From NCBI GenBank assembly GCA_003339415.1, contig PDHQ01000130.1, positions 27,139-91,138 on the forward strand: a stretch of DNA of 64,000 nt, read 5' to 3'. Below are positions 54,261 to 64,000 of this stretch, piece by piece. Position 1 is the first letter of the stretch. Every line of letters starts with the position of its first letter. Origin of the DNA: Ophiocordyceps camponoti-saundersi (nom. inval.). Its lineage: Eukaryota; Ascomycota; Sordariomycetes; Hypocreales; Ophiocordycipitaceae. A program made the position numbers and the translations under genes. Under the pieces are notes generated by a model. The model ran no database searches and was not told where the DNA came from. It saw only the letters and a list, made by a program, of their open reading frames with translations.

Positions 54261-54849
54261 ACCCCTAGCGTTTTTTATAGTAAGGACTTCCTTAACCTCG
54301 TACTCGTTAAGGGACGGGTTATTATAAGAGAGACGGAGGAGGGGATCTAGCTAGGAGTTAGTAAGTAACTAAGACGGTAAAGGGTTACTAGTAGCGCGCT
54401 TAATAAGGTTAATATAGAAGGTAGGGTAAATACTAAGTAGCGTATCGAGAGTAACGGTAAGTAGCGTTAGCATAGCTACTACCCTATACCTACTCTTAAG
54501 GTAATTAAGCTTCTAAAATAGATAGTTAGACTATATATAGGTAAAGTTAAGCTATATAAAATCGCTAATTTAGAACTATTCCGTAGGTTAGCGAGACTTA
54601 TTCGAGGAGTCCTATTACCGCTACTAGGCCTAGGCGATAGAGGCTTATATTAGTTTAACGCTATTACGAAGGAAATAAGTAAACGCTACGGCCTAGCTTT
54701 TCGGGGAAGAGACGGGGGCGGCCGCCTCCGCCGGCTAGTTAAGAAGGGTAATATCGAAGCTATAAAGTAAGCGGTTAGGACTAATACCTATTATAAATAA
54801 GTCCCGATTATTTAAGGTAAGCTAGTAAGTAAGTAAGTAATACGGCTAA

Positions 54850-55620
54850 TTAAATTATAAGAAGGAGATTATATAACGGAGAATAGCCTATACCTCTTAA
54901 TTTATATATTTTATACCCTTATTAGTTTAGGGGTAATATACTATAGAAAGTAGCTTATTAACTTTAGTAAGATAATAAAGGGTAGACTAAAAATAGCTTA
55001 TCTAATTAAAACCGCGATTAGAAATTAACTCGTAGGGGAAGCTATAAAACTACTATTAGTATTAGATAAAGCGCTTAGTATATTACTTAGTATTTATAGA
55101 TATTATAGCTTTAAGCTAAACGTATTTTAATAAGCGATCTATAATAATTATTAGGAAACGGGGCTAGGACTTTAAGGTAGCGGGTAGCTTAGTTATAAAG
55201 TTTACGGAGAGGGTTATCTAAAACTATTTAGGAGAAAATAGCGGCTAGAGTAACCCTTAATAGCGCCGATAATTAAGGTAATCTCCGTAATAATAATAGT
55301 TACGAATAAAATATACTATATTCGTAAATATACTATCTTAGTAAAACTTATATCGAAGAAGTATAAAAGTAATATTCTTACTAAGGTATCCTACTATAAG
55401 GGAATTATAAGTTTATTAAATAAGTATAATAGTTAAGAGTTCCTACTTAGAAACTTAAAGATAGCCTCGGAATTATAGCTATTTATAAGTAAAAATAAAA
55501 TAGTCCGTAACTTACTTATAAGTACCCGCCTCTAGCGGAAACTTCTAAGCGCCCGACTAAACTACTTAATAGCGTATATAATAAAGGGAATCGGCATAGA
55601 AAGCCTCCGACTAAAAGTCC
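54850..55620 (-). pseudogene. gypsy integrase core remnant
   Basis: Minus frame contains ITLSVNFITKLPATLK (about 55225-55174), then IIIIDRLLKYV, SNRGFN (near 55030) and YYP, stop, TNKGIEYIN (near 54945). The family reads SxDFITGLP, VVDRLSKYA, SDRGxQF and FHPQTDGQTERVN. The first two catalytic D residues read N, and the E is retained in IEYIN. D-D-E spacing is normal. Follows RNase H in the same gene, as expected of Ty3/gypsy. Confidence 0.9.
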
Positions 55621-55639
55621 CGTAAGGTCTCGTTATAAA

Positions 55640-56390
55640 AGGGGGCCGGGGCGTCCTAAGTAAGGGGTATAGCTATAGGGAACTAAGATAGGGCCGGGCT
55701 AAATTAGACCGGCTATAACCTAAAAGAGTAAATAGATATAGGCTATATAATTTAACTAAAACGCTCCTCCGTCCCGCGGCGATCTTATTCTTACTAGGAG
55801 AGCGTATTAGGCTACGACGCTTACGCGCTAAGATAGTATTAAAGGCGGAAATTAAAAAGGGCAAGCGTCTCGGCCTAACGCGCCTAATATTCTATTATAG
55901 CCTTAAGCGTAGTAAAATACTTTAAAGCTTTATAATTCGTAAAAATAGAAAATAGCCGCGTAATTTTATATAACTTAGTAAACTACGCTTTAAGGTAAGA
56001 AATAATAGCGAGAAGCTTTTTATTATAAATTATATAATTCCGTTCCGTAAGTAAAAGTTTCTTAAAATAATATATAATAAGCTAGAGGATATAGTTTAAG
56101 CTAAACTAGGAAAAGTACCTGCTAATAGCCTCGCCGGAATAGTTAGCTTTAATAATAGTATTATAGTTTAGATCTTACTAGGCGAGGATAGGGGTAGAGA
56201 TAAACGCGGACTTAAGTATATTAAAAGCGAGCTAGTATTTATTAGTTTAGTAAAAAAGCGCGCCGCGTTTCGTAAGCTTAACTAAGGGGGCCGTAAGGTT
56301 TAAAAAGTAAAGTATAAAATTGCGATAGAAGTTAGCAAACCTAAAAAAACTATATACGCCGCGGACGCAGGTCGGCGCCTCCTATTTTAA
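55640..56390 (-). pseudogene. gypsy RNase H remnant
   Basis: Minus frame reads FANFYRNFI, LTAPLVKLTKRGA (about 56335-56260), then YNKKLLAIISYLKA (near 56025-55985), IFTNYKALKYF, stop-rich linker, and a former KADALSRRE-like end (PNTLS, two stops, E). These are standard gypsy RNase H blocks (FLGFANFYRRFI, LTxLTKKG, YDKELLAI, TDHKNLEYF, ADALSR). The catalytic D of TDHKNL reads N. Confidence 0.9.
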
Positions 56391-56399
56391 AATTATAAA

Positions 56400-57000
56400 G
56401 ACTTTAGCAGGGTCCGGCCGTACTTTTTTACTAATATAGATAATAAACCCTAAGTACTTAACCTTATAAATAGTAAAGTTATACTTATTAAGATTAAAGA
56501 AAAGCCTAGCTTAACGGAGATATAAGAATATAACGTATACCTTACGCTAATAATCGGAACGGGAACCTCCCGAATAGATAAGGATATTATCTAAGTATAT
56601 TATAGTAAAGTCCCCTAAGGAGTCGCTAAGGGTAATATTAATATAACGCTAGAACGTGGCGGGCGCTCCTATAAGGCTAAAAAAGTAGATAAGGTATTTA
56701 AATAAACTAAACTAGGTACGGAAAGCTATAAGGTATTCCTCGCCTTTTATAATATAAAGCTTATAGAAAGCGGTATAAATATTTAGTTTCGTAAACTAGT
56801 AGGTACCTAAAAGGCTACGGAGCGTCTTCTTAATAAGCGGGAGGGGATAACGATTTTACTCCGTTACCTTATTTAAAGTATAATAATCGATATAAAAGCG
56901 CTACCCGCCTCTTAGCTTTTTTATAAGTAAGACGGGGGCGGCCGCGGATAATAAGCTAGCGCGGATTTATCCTTTATCTATTAAGTTAATAATCTATTTC
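56400..57000 (-). pseudogene. gypsy reverse transcriptase remnant
   Basis: Minus frame reads RFYIDYYTLNKVTE, stop, NRYPLPLI (about 56890-56820), FTKLNIYTAFYKL, GAPATF, stop, RYINI, and IIYLDNILIYS (56610-56580). Gypsy RT reads RFCVDYRxLNKVTxKNRYPLPLI, FxKLDLxxAFxxI, APATFQxxIN and YLDDILIYS. The active-site DD is now DN, which inactivates it. This is the clearest protein match in the window. Confidence 0.95.
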
Positions 57001-57899
57001 TAAACCTCGAGGAGATACTTATAAGGTATATTATAAAGTAAGCTTTAAGGTAAAAAGGGTAAGGAATTATTAAGTTCCCGGCGGAGTCGGATATAGTAAT
57101 TATAACTATTATAATAAGGGGGCAGGATACTAGCTTTCTCCTTATCGAATAGGTTAGCAAAATCCGATACCTTAAAAGGTAAAGAGGGGCCTATAGTTAA
57201 GGTAGAGGTTATAATACGCAAAATACGAGAGATATCTCGTAAGCTAGTAGCGAGGAACTAATAACTAGTACGCTACTAGGATTCGTAGCAGATAAGGGCC
57301 GCGAAGACGGAACTAAGGATAGCTATAATAAAGTAAGTAACTTGCCGAGATTCGGAGTATAGGATAACTAATCCGCTAGTAAAGTAAATTATAATTTCCC
57401 GCTTATAAGGATATAGTAAGATATTATTACGCGCTATCTAAAGTAAGCTAAAAATTAGGTCCTAAGTAAGGCCTAGGATTATATATACTATTATAGGTAA
57501 CTACTAGCTATTAATATTAGCTATAAAGCGGATAAGGTAGCGGATAAATAAGTATAGCTTAAAGCGCACGCGCTACTAGTAATATATCCGTACAGTAATA
57601 TAAATTACTCGTAGGCGAGAGAGGGGAATTCGCTTAAGCTAGTAGCGCTATATAAAAAATTCGCTTATAGTAGCGTAATAATTATAGCTACTATCCGCCT
57701 ACGTAGTAACGAAAAAAGTAGAATTTATAAATATAGGGAGAAGGAGAGGAGGCGAGTTTATATTCTAACTAATATCTATAAAGTAGTTATTTAATATTCT
57801 ATAAGTAATACTACCGCGAGAGTCCTCCCCTTATAGGAGACTTAGTATAGGGGGGATTCGTTTCCTTAGTCCGAGGCGGGGTCCTCCTCCTCTTCTACG

Positions 57900-58830
57900 G
57901 TATCTATAAAGTAAACCGAAAAGGCTAGTAGGGGAGGATTAAGCTTATACTCGCGCGAGAAATAGCCGGTACTACCGTAGCGGAGGTAGCGACCCTTAGC
58001 GCGCTACTTTATAATCTTATCGCTATTAGCCCTAATCGCCTAATAATAGGTCCTACTATTATAGCTATTCTAGCCTTAAGAGGGGGGGCTACCTTATTTG
58101 CTAGAGCGCGGCTAGGTGCTAGTCTAATATACGTTAGTTATTAAGGTATTTTAAGATAGCCCGGGAGCGGAAGGTAAGGGCGTCCGGCCTTTATTTTTAA
58201 AGCGGAAAGACTTAATATTTATAGTAATAGCGCAGATCCTAGTAATAGTAATAGTATACTCGGTTAGGGGAATATTACGCCCTATATAGTATTAGCGAAA
58301 GGCTAGCGTAAGGGCATAACGGAGGCGTATAACCTTAATCTTATTAGCTTATTTAGCACTATCTGCTAGAGTAAGCTTAGCCTTAAAGCGGATAAGGAAG
58401 TTAGAGAAGGACTTAGAAGCGCCCTATACGAGGTATTTAAGCTTCGTTATAGCCGTCTAGCGCCGGTATAAGTTAGTAAATATAGTATTAAGGTAATTTA
58501 GGAAGTAGTTAAGGTTATACTTATACTCGGTACTTTACTTAAAAAATAAGGCTACCTTAGCTTAGACCGTAAAAAATAAGTATTAATATAAAAATACCTA
58601 TTAGTTATAAGCGGTACCGATAAAAGCCTAGTCCGCTTATAGCTTATAAGATATAAGAAAGCGCTATACCGGAAAGAGGTCCTTATTACTATCGAATAGC
58701 GACCTAAAAGGTAGCGGCTTACGGCGGGGTCGCGACTACTATTATTTAAGGAGCTATATAGATTAGTACTATTAGCATACGAAGCTTTAAAGCTCCGTAA
58801 TAGTAGCTTATTACTCCGAAAGCTAGGCGA
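57900..58830 (-). pseudogene. gypsy gag remnant
   Basis: First gene after the 5' LTR on the minus strand. The frame reads SFSNFLIRFKAKLTLADSAK in the capsid-like part, and near 58012-57955 AKGRYLRYGSTGYFSRA, a former CCHC zinc knuckle (C-x2-C-x4-H) in which C and H are now Y. Gag packages the RNA. The protease, expected next (about 57850-57050), I could not pin to a motif. Confidence 0.7.
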
Positions 58831-58878
58831 TAATAGCTTATTAAGTATTAGGGTTATCTATAATTAAAATTATTCTAC

Positions 58879-59128
58879 TATAAAGGTCCTATACTCCTTA
58901 ATATTTATAAGAAGCTAACTTTATTAATATAGAATAACTTAAGAGGTTCTAAAGTATATACGGTATACGCGCTTAGGGTTATAGTTCGTATATAGCCCGC
59001 GCCCGTCCCGCGCGCGGCGCTAACTAATCGTATACGCTTATATATACCCCGCGCCTATTATACGCGCGGACTTAACTAAGCACCCCCTATATAACTTAGC
59101 TATTTAGGCGCAGCCCGAATCCCTTATA
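58879..59128 (-). repeat. gypsy 5' LTR
   Basis: 250 bp, start of the element in its own sense. RIP has turned the TG...CA ends to TA...TA. No convincing primer-binding site is seen just inside it; the sequence there is AT-rich. Confidence 0.93.
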
Positions 59129-59344
59129 ATTAAATAAGATTTTTTAATAATTATTATTTATAATATAATAAATATAAATAAAATTTATAATAAAAATATA
59201 ATAATATAAGCGGAGATTTTTAATATTAAATTATATATATTAAAAATTTAACCTTAATAATATTTTAAATATTATTAACTTAAATATATTATTAAATATT
59301 ATATAATAAAATTATAATATAATAAATATTTTATTATTTTATAT

Positions 59345-61222
59345 ATAATAATAATAATATTTATACGCTAATATACTTTATATAGCTTAAACTTATTTTA
59401 TATATATTCTAAAAAAGGGAAAAACTGGAAAACTTAAAGTAAAACCCTCCCTTTAAGTATTACCTTAGCTTTAAGTTAGACCGTATTTATACTTAGTATT
59501 TTATATATTTAATAAGTTAAGTATTAATTAGTAATTTAAAAGCTAATATTTCCCCTAAAGCGGACTTTATAATAGTAAAAATATATATAAACTAAGTTTA
59601 ATATAAAGTTTATATAGCTTATATATTCTTTTAGCTATTATTATTATTATAAACTAAATTTTTATATTTAATTAAAGTAGCCTTAATAATTTAATTAATT
59701 AAGGCCTTATTAGTATAGCTTAAATATATATAAAAGTTTTATTATCTTATAATAAATTTTATAATAGCTAATTTTAAAAGATAGCTAAATTATTATAATA
59801 AAGCTATAAATAAATATAAAGTTAAAGTTAAAAAAGAAAATATTATTATATTCGCTTTTTAGCGTTTCCGCCTTAGCTATTATTAATTTCTAATTAGCGC
59901 TAAAAGGGGAGAAAAGGTAATATATATAAATTTTTAATTTATAAACTTTTAAAATTAAATAATATACGCGTTCTTCGCCTAATCTTATATTATTTTTATT
60001 TTAAAATAAAGTTAACTTTACTTAAAGTAAAACTTTTAATAAAAAAAGTAATAATATAATCTTTTTTTATAAATTATAAAATAAGTAAACTTACTTTTTA
60101 TATATAAAGTAGCTAAATATTTTTTATATTATAGCTTTATTATATAATATTTAATAATATATTAAAATTAATAATATTTAAAATATTATTAAGGTTAGAC
60201 TTTTATTATATATAATTTAATATTAAAAATCTTTACTTATATTATTATATTTTTATTATAAATTTAGTTTATATTTACTATATTATTAATAATAATTATA
60301 AGGAAACTCCGCTAAATTTTAAAATAATATCTTTTTATATATAATAATATTATTAAAACTTTATTTAATAACTTAATCTTTTTCTAAAAAGCTTCCTTAT
60401 TACTTTATTATAAGGCTTACGTTAATATTTTTTTATAATAAAAGTATAATTTTTACTAATTAAGTATACTTTTTTTTAAAAATATTATAAAGCTATTTTA
60501 AATTAGATTAAAGCTTATAAATAGTATTTTAAAATATTATTATAATATTACCGCTAAGTAATTTCCTAGCTATAAAAGCTTAGCTTTATTTATAAAATCT
60601 ATAATTAATATTTATTATAATTACTTTAAGGGCTTAAACTTAAAATAAAGTAAAAATAAAGTTAAAATAAATTATAAACTATTACTTATATTACTTAAGA
60701 ATTTACTTTTAAATAGTTTTTTTAGTATTTTAGCTATAACTATAGCTTATATTAGGGGAGTCCCGCTCCCCCTAAAGCTATAAAAAAGAGAGGAAACCGC
60801 GGCTATAATAGCTAAGAAGATATTACTAACTAATAAAATTAAAGTAAAAAGGGCGCCTCCCCGGACCCTCTTAAACTCCGTTATTTATTTAATAATTACT
60901 TATATAAAGATAAAAATATTTTTTAAAATAATCTTATTAATATTTACTTTAGCTTCTAATAAAATAATAAATATAATAAATTTTAAAGTTTAAAATTATT
61001 ATAATTCGGAGTAAAGCTATATTTTAAGTAAAAAAATTTTATAATTATAATTAATTTATATAGCGTTACCCTTTTTCTCGAAGTTACTCTAAGCGTAGCT
61101 AGCTATTATTATAAGGTAATAAAGGGAGCGGAGTTTGCTTATAATATAAAAATAAGAAATTTATATTTATATTACTATAAGCGGGGAAGCGCGGAGTTTA
61201 TAAAATATATAAAAGTTAAGTA
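59345..61222 (+). mobile_element. A-family element copy A-d, complete
   Basis: 1878 bp in R1, flanked by the 13-bp duplication TATTATTTTATAT at 59332-59344 and 61223-61235. Tail-like (ATA)n at the left end. Collinear with A-b and A-e. The tail-distal half has a GC-richer segment near 60740-60870 and 61080-61140, kept in all copies. No protein or tRNA-like region recognised. Confidence 0.88.
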
Positions 61223-61787
61223 TATTATTTTATATTTATAAAAAATTTATTTATTTTATAGCTTGTAAAAAAAATTATATTATTATTTTTTTTATTAAAA
61301 GTTTTATTTTAAGTAAAATTAACTTTATTTTAAAATAAAAGTAATATAAGACTAAGCGAAAAATATATATATCTCTTAATTTTAAGAATTTATAAATTAA
61401 AACTTTATATATATTACTCCTTTTCTCTTTTTAATATTAACTAGAGTTTAATAATAATAAAAGTAAAAGCGCTAAAAAGTAATTATAATAATATTTCCCT
61501 TAACTTTTTTTTTAAATTTCTTTATAGCTTTATTATAATAACTTAGCTATCCCTTAAAATTAGCTATTATAAGGTTTATTATAAAATAATAAATTTTTTA
61601 TATATATTTTAATTATATTAATAAAGCTTTAATTAATTAAATTATTAAAGCTATTTTAATTATTTATAAAAATTTAATTTATAATAATAATAATAATTAA
61701 AAAAATAAGTAAGCTATATAAATTTTATATTAAACTTAAATTATATATATTTTTATTACTATAAAGTTTATTTTAAGGGAAATATTA

Positions 61788-63648
61788 ATAATAATTTATA
61801 TATTAGTATACCTCGTATAGCTTAAAACTATCTTATATATATTTTAAGAGGGGGAAAAACCGGAAAACTTAGAGTAAAACCCTCCCCTTAAGCGTTACCT
61901 TAGCTTTAGGTTAGACCCCGCCTATACCCGGTACTTTATATATTTAATAAGTTAAGAATTAACTAGTAATTTAGAAGCTAATATTTCCCTTAAAGTAAAC
62001 TCCGTAATAGTAAAAATACGCGTAAACTAAGTTTAATATAGAGTTTATATAGCTTATTTATCTTTTTAGCTATTATTACTATTATAAACTAAATTTTTAT
62101 ATTTAATTAAAGTAGCTTTAATAATTTAATCTATTAAGGCTTTATTAATATAGCTTAGGAATATATAAAAGTTTTATTTTTTTATAATAAACTTTATAAT
62201 AGCTAATTTTAAAAAATAGCTAGATTATTATAATAAAATTATAAATAAATATAAAATTAAAGTTAAAAAAGAGGTATTATTATATTTACTTTTTAGTATT
62301 TCCGCCTTAGCTATTATTAGTTTCTAATTAGCGCTAAAAAGAGAGGAGGAAAAGTAATATATATAAAGTTTTAGTTTATAAACTTTTAAAGTTAAGTAAT
62401 ATACGCGTTCTTTACCTAATCTTATATTACTCTTATCTTAAGGTAAAGTTAATTTTACTTAAGGTAAAATTTTTAATAAAAAAAATAATAATATAGTTTT
62501 TTCTTATAAGTTATAAAATAAATAAACTTACTTTTTATATATAAAATAGTAAAATATTTATTATATTATAGCCTTATTATATAATATTTAGTAATATATT
62601 TAAGTTAGTAATATTTAAAATATTACTAAGGTTAGATTTTTAATATAAATAATTTAATATTAAAGATTTTCACTTATATTTTTATATTTTTATTATAAAT
62701 TTAGTTTATATCCGCTACGCTATTAATAATAATTATTAAAAAACTTTACTAAGTTTTAAAATAATATCTTTTTATATATAATTATATTATTAAAACTTTA
62801 TTTAATAATTTAATTTTTTTAAAAAAGCTTCCTTATTATATTATTATAAAGCTTACGCTAATACCTTTTTTATAATAAAAATATAATTTTCGCTAGTTAA
62901 GGGTACCTTTTCTCTAAAAATAATATAAAGTTACCTTAAATTAAATTAAAGCTTATAAATAATATCTTAAAATATTATTATAATATCGCTACTAAGTAAT
63001 TTCCTTATTATAAAAGCTTAGCCTTACTTATAAAATTTATAATTAATATTTATTATAATTATTTTAAGGCCTTAAACTTAGAGCGGAGTAGCTATAAAAT
63101 TAAAATAAATTATAAGCTATCGCTTATATTACTTAGGAATTTACTTTTTAATAATTTTCTCTAATATTTTAGCTATAATTATAATTTATATTAAAAAATT
63201 TCCGCTTCCCCTAAAGCTATAAAAAAAAGGAAACCGCGGCTATAATAGCTAAGAAAATATTACTAACTAATAAAGTTAGAATAAAGGGGGTATTTTCCTA
63301 GGCTTTTTTAAACTTTGCTACTTATTTAATAATTACTTATATAAAGATAAAAGCGTCTTTTAAAATAATCTTATTAATATTTATCTTAGCTTCTAATAAG
63401 GTAATAAGTATAATAAACTTTTAAGTTTAAGATTATTATAATTTAAAGTAAAGCTATATTTTAGGTAAAAAATTTTCGCGGTTATAATTAACTTATATAG
63501 CGTTACCCTCCCCCTTAGAGTTACTCTAAGCGCGGCTAGCTATTATTATAAGGTAATAAAGGGAGCGGAGTCTGCTTATAATATAGGAATAAGAAGTTTA
63601 TATCCGCGTTACTATAAGCGCGGAATTTATAAAATATATAAAAGTTAA
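61788..63648 (+). mobile_element. A-family element copy A-e, complete
   Basis: 1861 bp in R1. The 13-bp duplication reads AAGGGAAATATTA at 61775-61787 and AAGGAAAATATTA at 63649-63661, one G-to-A difference. Tail-like AATAAT at the left. It sits about 0.55 kb from A-d in the same host piece and orientation. Confidence 0.88.
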
Positions 63649-63831
63649 AAGGAAAATATTAGCTTTTTAATTATTAGTTATTACTTAACTTATTAAATAT
63701 ATAAAGTATTAAGTATAAATAAAGTTTAACTTAAAGCTAAGGTAATATTTAAAAAAAAGGTTTTATTTTAAATTTTATAATTTTTCCTTTTTTTAAAATA
63801 TATATAAAATAATTCTAAGCTATATAAAGTA

Positions 63832-64000
<169 letters not shown>

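Larger units (their letters stand above)
52253..59128 (-). mobile_element. Ty3/gypsy chromovirus
   Basis: 6876-bp LTR retrotransposon inserted in A element R1. LTRs of 250 bp lie at 52253-52502 and 58879-59128. Perfect TSD ATTAA at 52248-52252 and 59129-59133. On the minus strand: gag with a zinc-knuckle remnant, RT, RNase H, integrase and chromodomain, then about 1.5 kb before the 3' LTR that holds a plus-strand frame. A purine-rich GGGCGACGGGG abuts the 3' LTR (complement of 52503-52515). It is the most GC-rich, least RIP-mutated large element here, hence probably the youngest. LTR differences are essentially all transitions. Confidence 0.93.

Noticed and set aside
55673..55864. 63-aa open frame on minus strand
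   Set aside because: Same strand as gypsy pol but in a different frame from the RNase H motifs that cover this stretch; a shadow frame.

Overview
The window looks like a gene-free, AT-rich block from a filamentous ascomycete genome. I see no intact host gene. Almost every stretch shows the signature of repeat-induced point mutation (RIP): CpA and TpG are nearly absent, TpA is abundant, CpG survives, and reading frames are broken almost only by TAA and TAG standing where CAA, CAG or TGG would be expected. Species cannot be named from this.

The content is a nest of transposable elements that can be taken apart because nearly every insertion leaves a readable target-site duplication (TSD). I use working names. 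A is a 1.86-kb non-LTR-like element with an (ATT)n tail. B is a ~7.3-kb LINE with APE endonuclease and reverse transcriptase. T is a 7.3-kb Tad1-like LINE. SINE is a ~600-bp tRNA-headed element. D is a 3.65-kb non-coding LTR element. There is also one Ty1/copia and one Ty3/gypsy chromovirus.

Layout: 1-1142 is a cut A copy (-). 1143-5895 is a 5'-incomplete B (B1). 5896-9450 is unidentified degenerate DNA holding one A copy (6779-8645). From about 9790 to beyond 63832 everything sits inside one A copy (R1, -). Inside R1 are: (i) D3 (10556-42969, -), which holds B2 (11149-26392), copia (26593-32375), T (33247-40554) and a SINE (42242-42842); B2 holds D1 (16892-24794), and D1 holds an opposite D copy (D2, 17757-21412) and another SINE (23355-23951); copia is split by a 474-bp GC-rich island (27576-28049) with no RIP signature; (ii) R2 (43021-52151, A -), which holds full-length B3 (43456-50733); (iii) the gypsy element (52253-59128, -); (iv) two more A copies (59345-61222 and 61788-63648). 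The window ends in a long (ATT)n tract. Removing insertions and duplicated target sites leaves R1 and R2 at about 1.84 kb each and D1 and D2 at 3.63 and 3.66 kb, which supports the reconstruction.

How the parts relate: two LINE families (B and T) would have supplied the retrotransposition machinery, and two non-coding families look like their passengers. The SINE shares its 3' end, (TA)n tail and 15-16-bp TSD length with T; A shares a 3' terminal motif, a trinucleotide-type tail and 12-13-bp TSD length with B. The best candidates for something new are this pairing, the RIP-free island, and a Q-rich antisense reading frame between integrase and 3' LTR of the gypsy element.
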